A stretch of DNA of 64,000 nt from Chlorops oryzae (taxonomy: Eukaryota > Arthropoda > Insecta > Diptera > Chloropidae). Each line of letters begins with the position of its first letter. Position 1 is the stretch's first letter. The notes under the pieces were generated by a model. The model ran no database searches. It was given only the letters and a program-made list of their open reading frames with translations, and was not told the origin of the DNA. The stretch is from positions 31,813,571-31,877,570 of the forward strand of contig CM035806.1 of NCBI GenBank assembly GCA_020466095.1, read 5' to 3'. The position numbers were made by a program, and so were the translations under genes. This document shows, piece by piece, positions 12,504-22,850 of the stretch.

Positions 12504-13043
12504 ATATATGTATATATAACCTATCCAGCCTAAATATGACCAGATAAGCTGAAAAATGAGAAAGATGTTTAAAAATTGACAAATCTGAAGCGTTGAATTT
12601 TAGCATGAATTTTACCCTTAAAGTATGCAGTCAATATTTAAGGCAAAAATTTCCAATTAGTTTTAAGTATTTTCGTGTGAAATTGTGTTCGAATTATTTT
12701 ATAATTAATATAATTTCACTATGTACTTCTGATTTCGTGGTTATGTGTCAATATTTTCAATAAAACACACGATTTTCAATATCATAATTTTTTGACTCAT
12801 ACTTTTGGGAGAAGCAATTCAAAGAGACATAACACCAAACTTCGAAGGCACGGCGGCACGAGTTTTCGTGATCCAATCCCAATAATATTAACTATTTAAT
12901 CTTCTAAGGCCATTTAGAACATAAATGGAGGGTATGCGTTAAAAAATTACTTTAATTTCTGGGTTATAGGTGCGGGTTTTTTGGTCGAAAGCGATTCAAA
13001 AACTCGAATTTTTCGCTCCCTTAATTCCATTTGGGACACCTTA
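12504..13043. mobile_element. Probable second fragment with a GGGACACC terminus
   Basis: Ends at the right with TTTGGGACACCTTA, the same terminal word as the GGGTGTCCC family. Flanking 8-mers ATAAATAT (11954-11961) and ATATATAC (13044-13051) agree at 6 of 8 positions. So 11962-13043 could be one composite element, but the low complexity of the flanks makes this weak. Confidence 0.35.
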
Positions 13044-13525
13044 ATATATACATGAGGCACAAAAAAACTTAAAATTGAACGTGGGAATTCCTGTGCAAAT
13101 ATTCAACGCATCGAAACATATAGAACCAGTTTCAATGAATTGCGCTTTAAGTTTTAAATGGTTTCATATGTTTTCGTGTGTTGAATGGTTGTAGGATTTG
13201 CTGCGCAGAAATTTCCACACTATTGGAAACCAGGCATAAGATAGTGAATTATTCCTTTTATTCTAGCACAATAGAGCCACTATGGGTCGCGGTGCGCACA
13301 ACTCCCCCACTCAATAATAAATTCCTTTTATTCAATGTAAAAGTGTAAAAAGAATCACGATTTCCGTATTGTTAATGACGCGAAAACGTATGTAGAAAAT
13401 CACGAAGGCCATCGCGTTCATTAGGGATGCAATAAGTCTGATTGATTGACGTTTCTTTTAGTTAAGTCCGCTGTCATGGTAACCGTTGTTCATCTAACAT
13501 AATATGCAAAGAGATTAAATATTTG
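13044..13525. other. AT-rich spacer
   Basis: No gene, RNA or repeat structure that I can support. Confidence 0.45.
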
Positions 13526-14390
13526 TACCCGACACACTCTGTGTCGAGGGTATATTGCGTTTGTGTGGTTGTGTGTAACACCCAGAACCAGTCGAGATAG
13601 ACTATACAAAATATATATAGAAATGATCAGCGTCACTAGGAGATTCGATTTAGACATGTCCGTCTGTCTGTCCGTCTGTCCGTCTGTTTGTATACAGTTT
13701 TCTTATAGAAGGAGTTGAGCTATCGCGACAAAATTTGATATGCGTACTCACAAGCACATGAGTAAGAACAAGTATGGACCTGATCGGACCATTTTTAGGG
13801 GTATCTCCAGTACTAGGGTCTGTTACGAAAATCACAAAAACTGCTATAAAATCGAAGTTTTTCAAGATATTTTGATGAATTTTGATATTTGATCATATTT
13901 AAAGGACAGTAATATTATTTCGAAAAATTTTAAAAGTGGGCGTGGCAGAAGAGCGGTTTTCGAAAATTGTCCCTTACACCCGAAATTCAAATGGGACTTG
14001 AACGAAATTTGGCACTTGTGCTTCCTTTGAAGCCTTAAACATCCTTCCAAAAAATTTCTTTGATCGGTCCATTGTTAAGGGTACCTACAGTACTAGGGTC
14101 TGTCACAAAAATCACAAAACTGCCTTAAAATCGGACTTTTTCGAAATATTTCAACGAAACTTAGAATTTGAGCCTCTATTGAAGCCTCCGATTAGAATAT
14201 ATAATATAAAAAATTTTAAAGATGGGCGTTGCAAAGGGGCGGTTTTCATAAAGAAATTTAACAAAAGTCGGCATATGGGACCACTTATGGACTTAAACAC
14301 CTCTTGATTTCAACAAAACTATTTGAACGTGTGTGTCTGTGTCGGGTATTCTATTGTCAGGCTCGCCTGACTATAACACCCTTACTTGTT
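13526..14390 (+). mobile_element. Helentron-type element (DINE-1/mini-me-like), copy 1
   Basis: The 5' end TACCCGACACACTCTGTGTC contains a small stem. It is answered near the 3' end by the inverted TGTGTCGGGTA. A GTCY microsatellite (GTCCGTCTGTCTGTCC type) lies about 130 bp in. The 3' end carries the hairpin GTCAGGCTCGCCTGAC followed by TATAACACCCTTACTTGTT. Subterminal inverted repeats, a 3' hairpin, a GTCY tract and no target duplication are the features known for DINE-1 and related non-autonomous Helentrons. Two internal segments around TACTAGGGTCTGT and GTGGGCGTGGC are repeated. Confidence 0.8.
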
Positions 14391-14665
14391 TTCTATTACA
14401 ATCATCTACTACGGTGATAGCTATTCGAGGACTTTTATTTGTACGAATTGAGGATCACTCTCTCGCCCGAAGAAGATTTTTTCTTACGCTTCAATTGATC
14501 CTTTTTCTGTCCTTTTTCACTTCTCTAGGAACTTAGGTACCATCGCAGCCATCTTAGGTACATTTTCATTGGCTGATCGTTGAAATTTTAACGATTTTCA
14601 AACAATTCTTTGAACAATTCAGTACCTTGTGAACATAAAAATTTCCAAATATAAAAGATGTTCCC
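14391..14665 (+). repeat. Interspersed repeat R1, copy 2 (5' half)
   Basis: Begins CTATTACAATCATCTACTAC and matches 54614-54790 almost base for base for the first ~175 bp, then decays. It directly abuts the 3' end of the Helentron-type element, so the Helentron may have inserted at the T-rich edge of this repeat. No frame is conserved. Confidence 0.7.
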
Positions 14666-15243
14666 TTTAGGAAGCTGACAATGAAGCATTAATTTCCCGT
14701 TCACCAAAAAACGCTTAAAATTTTTCATAAAAAGTTTTCGTTTTGTCATTCACTTTAAAACTGAATTTTTTATGTATCCCAAGTTGAAAAAATAAAGCTT
14801 TTGAAAAAACTAAACAAATTCTTTAAATGAACTTCGACCAATAAAAAAATAATTAGCTTGGGTACAACTTTTTTAAAAAGGTAGAATATTTGTGATTGAT
14901 TCAGTTACTTAAAAAACTATCTTTGCACACAATTGCATCGAAGTAAGAACATTGAAGTATTTTCTACGCCAGATTCGTACACCGAGACAAATAACAGCAG
15001 TTAAATCAACTACTTAGAACAGTTAAAGTAAGAGTAGTCAAATAAACTGTATTCCGCGTTAAATGAATGCGACACAAATTTTCTCTTAAATTTTTAAGGT
15101 TTTAATTTATTTAATTTTTTTTTTAATGGTTCATTTTCAAGCGAAAAATTTTGGGAGTGAAACAATTCCTTAAGCACGTTCCCCAAAACTTGAGCAACCT
15201 TAAGCTCAAGTGAGCATTTTGACCAACAAATTAAATTCGTTCG
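14666..15243. other. AT-rich spacer
   Basis: No gene or structured repeat seen. Confidence 0.45.
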
Positions 15244-15312
15244 TTTAGCGTAAAGGTTAAGACGTTCGCCCAGCGATCTAGTAGTGGTCAGCGGTTCGAG
15301 GCTCGGTGGAGG
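15244..15312 (+). repeat. tRNA-like sequence, probable SINE head
   Basis: An A-box-like TAGCGTAAAGGTTAAGACG and a B-box-like GCGGTTCGAGGCTC lie about 30 bp apart, the spacing of an internal RNA polymerase III promoter. A cloverleaf cannot be completed because the acceptor stem does not pair. It is followed by A/T-rich sequence, so a tRNA-derived SINE remnant is likelier than a functional tRNA. Confidence 0.4.
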
Positions 15313-15808
15313 CGAGAAAATTTAAAGATATGAAAGAGAAAAAGATTTAAATAGAAACAAATAAATAAAGAAAAAATATAACAATTAAAAAAAAAAAATA
15401 TTAATAAAAGAAGATAAAAAAAAAGTCAAAGCAAAAAATAAATTTTTTTCCCAGTCGCTGGTGACAGTTGATTTAACCGCGAGACAGTTATATCAACCAT
15501 CAGGTAGTTATATCCCTATTGACTGTGTTTGTACTGTTGAATCGACCGCTACTACACATAAGCTAATTAACGGTGAACTCGGTTATTTTAACCTGCTTTT
15601 TCAGTTAATATAACTACCTTTTTCTCTGGTGTACGTTTGTTATCAAATCAATCGCTTCGTTACAAATCCATTGCATCCACTTCACAACAACACGAATTCG
15701 AGTACCCATTTGAACCACAATTAAATCACAACTCGATACTATGAAAACGTAAGTTGAAGTATCTTAAGACCATAGAATTTTGCAAAGCAAATCAACGAAA
15801 CATAATAT
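15313..15808. other. Spacer downstream of Dnaaf5
   Basis: A-rich tract at about 15330-15440, otherwise ordinary spacer. No gene seen. Confidence 0.45.
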
Positions 15809-15814
15809 TTTATT
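15809..15814 (-). terminator. Poly(A) signal AATAAA for Dnaaf5
   Basis: Minus-strand AATAAA about 70 nt downstream of the Dnaaf5 stop codon, a plausible 3' end for that transcript. Such hexamers are common in AT-rich DNA, so position is the main support. Confidence 0.5.
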
Positions 15815-15882
15815 TTGCATTGTGAAGAATAAAGATTCAAAGGAAATTTCAAATCGAAAGAAGAAGTCATCCCCCACCCGTC

Positions 15883-18510
15883 CTATTGTCCCGAATTGAT
15901 GTTTGGTATTTCCATTTCTAATTCCTTTAAATTATTTGAAATATTTAAATTCTGTTCATTAGCTCTCTTAAAGCAGTCAGTCACGATATCGGGATGTTCG
16001 CATGCGAGTTCCATGATTGTTCCTCGAATGAATTCCTTCAGCTTCAAATCCGGACCATCATAGTGAATAAATAACATGTCCAGTGCCTTCTTTAGAAAAT
16101 TATCCCAAACGGCGCGATCATGTTCGTCATTGCCATCGTCATTGCCATCGCCGTTGCCATCGTCATTGTCATCTTCGTTTGCTTTTTGCTTTTTGAATAT
16201 TGGCTTCAGTTTGTTAATCGATGTGGCGGCTAATATTCGAATTTCACTCGCCGGATCGTCCAGACGTAGCAGAATCGAATAGGCAATTGGCTTAAGCTCA
16301 TCGAGAGGCACTTCACCGAAATTGCCAATACACTTTATTGTATAGTAACGAGTATTTACGGCATGATCTTCCAATAGATTCGGAATGAATGTAGCATATT
16401 CAGGCAGCAATTGCCTGGCCTCAGTCGGAGCTCCCTGCGAAGCGGCACACAATGTTGCCACTGCCAGTGAACGCATCGACTCTGCGGAAGCACCGGCACT
16501 CCATTTCAAATTTGGCCTGACGATCGCTTCGAGAAAACTTCTCAATAGTGCAACGCTCTCCTCGGTTTCCCGATTAATCGTTTCGGACCATTGTAACATT
16601 TCCATTGAAATGACCGTGAAAACATTGATTTTCGCTTCGGACGAACAATGCTGCCAGACGGTTGTAATTTTTTCCTGCAATTCCTTTAGATATGGCGCAC
16701 GAAATTTTACAATATTTATAAGACCATTAAGCAAGAGAATCGGTTCGCTTAAGCCATCGAGTGGCGCATCAAGATTTTGAACGTATTCCAGTGCGCGACC
16801 AAAATATTTCTCATGTAAATTTTCCAAGCTTATCAGCTGCCGCTGCGCCAGACGCTTGAGTATGTTATTGGCTTTCTCCATGAATTCATCGAATTTACAG
16901 CAATCAGTGCTCTCGGCAAGCGCCAGGACCTTAACAGTTATAATATATAAATTCGCATTCAATTCTTCGAGCGAATTTCGGTAATCGTTTGATCCATCAT
17001 CTCCTCCGCCGCCGGCTCCTTCACCGTCTTCTCGGCCTTCTTCGGTAAGAATGATTTTATCCGACTTAAAGAGCAGCACGGCGGTCAATTCGATGAGATA
17101 CATCTGAATGGCAGGCTTTAACGATTGCGAATATTCCGATTGAACGAGAACTTGTGAAATTCGAAGTACATCCTTAAGGGCGCAACGTGCCGTTGCGTTG
17201 AACATTGCCCAGAAACATTTCAGATATCCCTCACGTGCACCCTTCGCAAGCCCATCGAAACCATGCTCGAACCAATCATCATACGACATTAGACGACCCA
17301 TTAAATCGGAGACCTTCAGTGCTTCCATCGAAACGGAGTGCTCACAATCGCGACAAGCACGCGCCAAATCGGCATAGATTTCGAAAAATTTGAACGTTAT
17401 AGCCGCCTCAGCATGGAGTACGAACTGATAGAGCAAACGCAACGAATGCAAACGGACATTATCCTTCCAATCGGCCGATTCGCGTGTTATCAACGTTAGA
17501 AGACGTAATGATCGCTGCACCAATCCACGACATCCGATCGATGGCCGAACAATGCCTTCGGGATAGTTCTCGGCCTTAAGATCACCAATTTCCTGTTTGC
17601 TTAATTCCGCTTCATTTTCCTCATAATACTGCTTGCCACATTTCACCCACAGCGGCAATATGAATTCAACAACTTCGGGTGAATCGTCTTTCAAGCAGCA
17701 AAGCACCAATGGAATTATCCGATCAAAATACGAATACCGATCGTGAAGTTGCATCAGCATGACAATACCCATTTTGCCACACTCACGGCGCACCAGCGGC
17801 ATCGAGTCCATTAGAAGCGGCGATACCTCCATGAACAAACGTGACAGCAAATCACCACGGGCGTCGACGTGCAGGGCCAGATGGGTCAAGGCTTGAATGG
17901 CCGATATACGTACCATCGAATGCTTATGATTGAGAACACCGTAGAGCGAAGTGACCAATGAATCGGCTAGTTTCTGGAACAGAGCACTCCTACCGGCGGC
18001 GGCAGTTCGACTGAATAGCGAGACGATGCAAGCACAGGCTTCTCGCTGCACAGCTGGATGGGTGTCGCGTATGGCTTTCCGGAGGATTTGCCTCAAGAAA
18101 TCCTGACACTCCTGGACCATTCCGTCGATGCCCTGCGGATAGAGCGCGATCAACGAATGCAGCTGCTGAACGTACATCAGACGTATCTCTTCGCTTTCCT
18201 CGATCGTCTCGTCGCCACCGATTCGATCGAACAGGGTGCTCATTATGTTAAACACATGGAAATCATTTGGCGGCATACGTTCGAGAAATTGCGATACCGT
18301 ATGCGCTGCTTGATCGCGAACGCTCTCATAGCGATCCGAATAGCACTTCAAGAGGTACAAGTAACATGCATCGAAAGCGTCCAGGATCTGCGATTGCCAT
18401 GTCTTCGGGTTCTCACAATACTTTTGCAGCTCCTCGAATGCCGAAATCTTCGAGCGTCGTTCGGGAACTTGTAATTTTTCACAAATGTTCTCTATATTGA
18501 ATTTATCCAT
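15883..18510 (-). CDS. Dnaaf5: Dynein axonemal assembly factor 5 (HEAT repeat protein 2)
   Basis: A cytoplasmic HEAT-repeat protein that helps pre-assemble axonemal dynein arms before transport into motile cilia and sperm flagella. In flies this matters for chordotonal neurons and sperm. The 875-codon frame is a near-continuous alpha-solenoid and is close to the family's usual length. Segments matching human DNAAF5 as I recall it include DRYSYFDRIIPL (about residues 254-265), VRPNLKWSAG (about 663-672) and LLRLDDPASEIR (about 743-755). I chose the ATG at 18508-18510 because the open frame further upstream starts only with TTG, and CTGAAAATGG is a good fly start context. Two acidic/Gly low-complexity insertions (about 488-507 and 775-797) are typical fast-evolving loops; the second is coded by an imperfect repeat. 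No intron is visible and the frame is intact. Confidence 0.93.
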   Translation of the reverse strand: MDKFNIENICEKLQVPERRSKISAFEELQKYCENPKTWQSQILDAFDACYLYLLKCYSDRYESVRDQAAHTVSQFLERMPPNDFHVFNIMSTLFDRIGGDETIEESEEIRLMYVQQLHSLIALYPQGIDGMVQECQDFLRQILRKAIRDTHPAVQREACACIVSLFSRTAAAGRSALFQKLADSLVTSLYGVLNHKHSMVRISAIQALTHLALHVDARGDLLSRLFMEVSPLLMDSMPLVRRECGKMGIVMLMQLHDRYSYFDRIIPLVLCCLKDDSPEVVEFILPLWVKCGKQYYEENEAELSKQEIGDLKAENYPEGIVRPSIGCRGLVQRSLRLLTLITRESADWKDNVRLHSLRLLYQFVLHAEAAITFKFFEIYADLARACRDCEHSVSMEALKVSDLMGRLMSYDDWFEHGFDGLAKGAREGYLKCFWAMFNATARCALKDVLRISQVLVQSEYSQSLKPAIQMYLIELTAVLLFKSDKIILTEEGREDGEGAGGGGDDGSNDYRNSLEELNANLYIITVKVLALAESTDCCKFDEFMEKANNILKRLAQRQLISLENLHEKYFGRALEYVQNLDAPLDGLSEPILLLNGLINIVKFRAPYLKELQEKITTVWQHCSSEAKINVFTVISMEMLQWSETINRETEESVALLRSFLEAIVRPNLKWSAGASAESMRSLAVATLCAASQGAPTEARQLLPEYATFIPNLLEDHAVNTRYYTIKCIGNFGEVPLDELKPIAYSILLRLDDPASEIRILAATSINKLKPIFKKQKANEDDNDDGNGDGNDDGNDEHDRAVWDNFLKKALDMLFIHYDGPDLKLKEFIRGTIMELACEHPDIVTDCFKRANEQNLNISNNLKELEMEIPNINSGQ

Positions 18511-18628
18511 TTTCAGTTCGCTCGAGCTTGTTTTATTTTTCTTGCTCAATTTATTTTATTTGATTTGATATTATTTCAGTGTTATTTTTGAAATGAAATC
18601 GAATGAAGTAAAAAAAAAAAAAAAAAAA

Positions 18629-18644
18629 CAAACAAACAAACAAA
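18629..18644. promoter_or_regulatory. Overlapping Fox-type motifs upstream of Dnaaf5
   Basis: CAAACAAACAAACAAA contains overlapping ACAAACA words that fit RYMAAYA, the motif used by the fly ciliary forkhead factor Fd3F. It lies about 120-135 bp upstream of the ATG and about 63 bp from the X-box. It adjoins a long A-run, so part of the match may be simple-repeat chance. Confidence 0.4.
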
Positions 18645-18706
18645 TTGGAAAGCGAAAGAGTTGCTATGAAACGATTCCGCATAGAAATTCGTCTATTAAT
18701 TTGTAT

Positions 18707-18720
18707 GTTTCCATGGAAAC
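18707..18720. promoter_or_regulatory. Perfect palindromic X-box (RFX site)
   Basis: GTTTCCATGGAAAC is a full 14-bp palindrome matching the RFX/DAF-19 X-box consensus RYYNYYWWRRNRAC at every position. It lies about 197 bp upstream of the Dnaaf5 ATG. RFX proteins drive ciliary genes, and with Fd3F activate motile-cilium genes in fly chordotonal neurons. Binding here is inferred from the motif and context. Confidence 0.8.
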
Positions 18721-20290
18721 GTGGCCGCCGTCTATTTATTTGAAACGTATCTACAATTTGCGAAGAAATTCTTATTGCCGCACCTTCATCGATAGAGCAA
18801 CATGGTTGAAAGGACATGGGGATAGTTTGGGCGCTTATTAAGTCCCTAAGCATTTGGGGGCAAAACGAATACAAGAACTCAAAAGGACGATCTATAAATC
18901 TATAAATTTGGAAAGGGAATAACGTTTCGTAATTCACAACATTAGGGAAATGAACGAGAATACGAGAGCAACGAGAAAGTAAAGGATTCCGAATCAAGTT
19001 TGGCTTAATCCCTGGATGATGGAAAGTTAGTTAAAACGTACAAGTTTTATCAGTGAGTCAGCAAATATGGAAAGCCGCAAGCGAATCCCTGGAATTCAAA
19101 GGCTTAAATGGATTTGGTTAAAGTGGAAAATGAAGGAAAAGGACAAAAACTCGAGACCGAAATGTTGAGGAAAAATGGGATTTTTTGTTTGCCTTCTTCG
19201 GTTTTTTTTTTTTTTTTTTTAATTCCGACAAGTCCCGCAGGACTTCGTGTCGTTTTTCACGTTTTTGTTGCTCACATTAGTTGGACACATCTGTGGTGAA
19301 GCAATTTGTTTTGTTGCAATGTAGTAGAAACGGAAAACTTAATCCAAAAAACAACGCGTTTCTTCATGGTTCGAAAAAAGCTCAACAACTGAACGATGAA
19401 TTGATTTCCGTTTAAAGGCATTTAAGAGAGAAGGGACCAGCAAAAATTCCATCGTTATAACCGATAATCGCTATATCCGGTAACAGAAATTAAGAAGAAT
19501 TAGAATAGCGAACCAATCTTTACCTTAAATGTTCGTCGCCATGACCGATAATTGTTCTAAGCGGTATCATTATAACCGATTTTTACTTTTTTATCTTTAA
19601 ATTTTTCATTATTAATATTTTTTCCTTCTTTCAGATAAAACAACTTTGTGGATCGTCGAGTGGAATTGAGAATATATCATGTATGCATAACAATACCATA
19701 TGTTATGTCCGTTTTTTCGCTGGACAGTCCGTTTTTTTTTAAGCCGATACAGCGGTCATGCGAACATATTTGAAATCATGATTTATCATGCGATTGTACT
19801 TTTTTTTAGAAATATGCCCACAGCCCATCATTTTTTGAATTCAAAATTTTCAAGATCCGACAAACGACGAGTACCATTGTGAGGGGTAGGTTCTTTACAT
19901 CCACGCGCTTCGTCTCGCCTATAAACCGAAACATTGCCGGCAATAGTTGCCCTAATGTAAAATGGCACATTGACAAGTTTGATTTAAATTGGCCTGAAAA
20001 TTTTGATGAAGAATAATTGTTTTTTATTCACTTAAAAACTGGTGATTTGCACTCTCAAAACTTAATTGCTTAGTTGTATTTGAAAATCTCACAATTGTTA
20101 GTTGTGAGTCCAAAAAATGCAATTTGTTTGAACATAAATATTGGATTTTTGTGTAAATATATACTTAAAAATGTGTCCGTTTTTTTGTACATTTTTTCCA
20201 ATTTAGCGTACAGCAAAATAAAGTTTTTTTTTCACATTTGTCCGTTTTTTTTTTTTGCAGAAGCGAGATGGTAACGTTATGTATGCACAT
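18721..20290. other. AT-rich DNA upstream of Dnaaf5, no gene recognised
   Basis: Includes a T-run at about 19201-19220. Two similar TATAACCGAT words (about 19455 and 19572) lie around a small internal repeat. ATGCACAT at 20283-20290 is the left target duplication of the next element. Confidence 0.45.
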
Positions 20291-20500
20291 TAGAGCGGAT
20301 CAAATTGTTCGACAAAAAAAAAGTGTCAAATCCTATAGCAAGGCATGATTCTAAGATTTTTTCTAAGCAAGAATGCCCAATCAACTATAGGTCAAAAATG
20401 AAATTTGTTTCGCCGGATTTTCGAAAGAAGGTCGACCTGAAATATGCCTATAAATATGCTACAAAGAGTATGGGAAATTTTAAATCAATTTGGTTCATAT

Positions 20501-21047
20501 AATCAGCAGGTGCAATCCATGCACATCCATAAACTCAGCTTTCCTAGCTGATCGTCTACTCGGTGGGTGCACTCCATGCACCCTTGCAATCCACGCACAT
20601 CCATAAACTCAGCTTTCTTAGCTGATCGTCTACTCGGTGGGTGCACTCCATGCACCCTTGCAATCCACGCACATCCATAAACTCAGCTTTCCTAGCTGAT
20701 CGTCTACTCGGTGGGTGCACTCCATGCACCCTTGCAATCCACGCACATCCATAAACTCAGCTTTCCTAGCTGATCGTCTACTCGGTGGGTGCACTCCATG
20801 CACCCTTGCAATCCACGCACAGCCTAGCTGCTTATAATCTTCGTTTCCGCACCGTCAATATTTTACGTGTTTCTTCACATATCAGCAAAGCCAAGTTTTC
20901 GGTATCCGAGGCCCGCAATGAACTTATTACTAATTTGTAATATTGTCCAATTAGGTGTAAGATTTAAAAACTTATTGCTAGACTCCTATATTAGAGGAGT
21001 GATCCAATAAATAATAAAACGTTTAAAAAAAAAAAAAAAAAAAAAAA
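20501..21047 (+). mobile_element. Poly(A) retroposon with 5' VNTR, nested in the hAT element
   Basis: It is flanked by near-identical target duplications, AATTTGGTTCATAT (20487-20500) and AATTTGGTTTTATAT (21046-21060). It ends in a 23-A tail (21025-21047) preceded by CCAATAAATAATAAAA, which contains AATAAA. From the left it consists of about 4.2 units of a 74-bp tandem repeat (20512-20822), then ~200 bp of unique sequence, then the tail. No frame is long enough to code. It could be a 5'-truncated LINE whose promoter was made of monomers, or a composite SINE-like retroposon mobilised by a LINE. Confidence 0.75.
20512..20822 (+). repeat. 74-bp VNTR, about 4.2 copies, two hairpins per unit
   Basis: Units start at 20512, 20586, 20660 and 20734, with a partial fifth at 20808. 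Copies differ at only one or two bases. Each unit contains two short dyads, TCAGCTTTCCTAGCTGA and GGGTGCACTCCATGCACCC, so a transcript would form serial hairpins. Near-identity between units suggests recent expansion or homogenisation. Confidence 0.95.
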
Positions 21048-21418
21048 TTTGGTTTTATATTTTACTAAAATAATCTTAGCATATTTTTAGGCACATGCAA
21101 CAATAAAATTTTTGCTTGCAAAACCAACAGAAATAATGCATTTTAGAAGGGTTCTTCAATAAAATATTGCATGTTTTCAGTTGTTTTACTTTTAACAGAT
21201 ATAGGGGTGATAGTTTTTCTACCATTTGAGAGGCTTTAATGGATAAAGACGACAATAATTTACTTAAAACGATATAAAAACCTATTTTTGCAAATCCGGC
21301 GAAACAAAATTCACTTTTGTCCTATGCTTTCTTGGGCATTATTGTTCAAAATTGTTCGCAGAATACTATTCTGCTATAGGAATACGTTTCCTAAAATTTG
21401 ATCCGCTCGAATGCACAT

Positions 21419-21905
21419 ACATGTCAGCGTTGCCAGTTGGCGTGTCTCGCAAAACGGAATATTTTCCAAATTTTTCTGGTAATCTGGCAAGCGTTCTGTT
21501 AGACGGCATTAGAAGAACGAATTTGTTGGAGTGTAGGTGTAGAGGAATGCCGAGGGCGCTCTATAGAATGGATTTTGTTTTTTTGTGAATACCCGGACGC
21601 TGTATCCGATAAATTATATAAATTTGTACCCGGCAATCATTTTGAGTCCTTATTTGGAGTAGGAGTCCTCATATATTACACGTTTTTCGAACTTATTTCT
21701 GAGCCTCATATATCACACATACATATGTATGTATGTATGTAAACCTCAATTGAAAAAATTTTAAATGATGGCCAATTATTTCGATTTACGAGTACAATAT
21801 CTTTCGTTTGAGTGGGGGCCGTCTTCGAAACTCAACACTTTTTTTCACGTGTGAAACGCCCTAGTGTATACACATAAGAATTTTATGGGATCTAAACATT
21901 AGTTA
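21419..21905. other. Spacer with TATG microsatellite
   Basis: A TATG repeat at about 21722-21741. No gene is seen. TTA at 21903-21905 is the left target copy of the following MITE. Confidence 0.5.
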
Positions 21906-22036
21906 GGCTGCAATTATAGTGAAGCCGAAGATGAAGATGAAGCGTAAGCTGTCATGTTTTTGTAGTATTTTCGCAACAACAAATACATGACAGCCTACGC
22001 TTCATCTTCATCTTCGGCTTCACTATAATTGCAGCC
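21906..22036. mobile_element. Hairpin MITE flanked by TTA (PIF/Harbinger-like)
   Basis: A 131-bp block with arms of about 51 bp that are inverted copies with one mismatch. They start GGCTGCAATTATAGTGAAG and run through GAAGATGAAGATGAAGCG, around a ~29-nt loop. TTA flanks both sides (21903-21905, 22037-22039). A 3-bp TTA duplication with GG-starting ends is the PIF/Harbinger pattern. Transcribed, it would form a near-perfect stem. Confidence 0.7.
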
Positions 22037-22039
22037 TTA

Positions 22040-22850
22040 GCGTATGTTTTTTATTAAACTATATTAACTGTGGTACAGTCAAATCTCGACAATTTGGATC
22101 ACAACGAGCTATTTTATGTAAAACGCTGTCGAAATGCTATTGCCACATTGATTTTAATTCTATTTAAAAAGAATAATAACCTTAAGAGTTCGAATAATGG
22201 AAAATGGATTGTTTATAAAAATATTCAATTGATGTTCTATCGAACATAGTCAAAGAAAACCTTAAAGAAATTTTTATGTACTTTCGAAATTATTGAAAAT
22301 TATTTCGCACGATTAGACGTACTTTAAAATTATTTACGATACAATAGCTTGTGCGACTTTTCTCCATCACTTTTGTGAATTTCCTTTAGAATAGAAATTT
22401 TGTTTTTTTTTTTTGTATTTTGTTTCCTTCAACACGGAACAAGATTCGTTTCCGGTATGTTCGTTTGACTTATTTCTATCACTGAAAGCTTTTTATTCTT
22501 AAACATACTTCTGCACTCTTCTTATTATGTTAACCGTTGAATGAATTTCCTATGGAAGATTTTGTCATACAAGTCAAGACATATTTCAATTGATACGACA
22601 ATAGCACAGCATTCAGCGCTCAGTCGTAATAATATCCATTGATGGGGAGTCGTCAAGTGTTTGGAAAATTGAATTTTTCCGAATTCCGAATTGCTATAAT
22701 TTTTATTCTTTATTTTATTTTGAATTCTATTTTTCGTTTTGTTAAGTTCGAGCGACATAAAAAATCTTGATTCGTTGCGAAAGCATCGTATTTTTAACAT
22801 TCAATTGAGATTTGCCGTTTAGGTTTCAATGAAATTTATTCAATTTTTAG
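22040..22850. other. AT-rich spacer
   Basis: Nothing clearly structured. The right end (22841-22850, CAATTTTTAG) resembles a 3' splice site for the frame that follows. Confidence 0.4.

Larger units (their letters stand above)
20291..21410. mobile_element. hAT-type non-autonomous transposon with perfect 8-bp duplication
   Basis: The ends are TAGAGCGGATCAAATT and the inverted AAATTTGATCCGCTCGA. The inverted similarity extends about 130 bp inward through CCTATAGCA, GCCCAA and TTTCGCCGGATTT. The flanking 8-mer ATGCACAT is identical on both sides (20283-20290 and 21411-21418) and fits the hAT target pattern nTnnnnAn; the termini fit the hAT start YARNG. There is no transposase frame. A poly(A) retroposon (20501-21047) is nested inside, so the element itself is only about 570 bp. 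Confidence 0.85.

Noticed and set aside
16076..18500. Plus-strand frames of 62-138 codons opposite Dnaaf5
   Set aside because: They are antisense shadows of a long conserved coding region.
18511..18549. Extension of Dnaaf5 by 13 codons upstream of the chosen ATG
   Set aside because: The upstream frame begins with TTG, not ATG, and the ATG at 18508-18510 has a good fly start context and begins the conserved solenoid.
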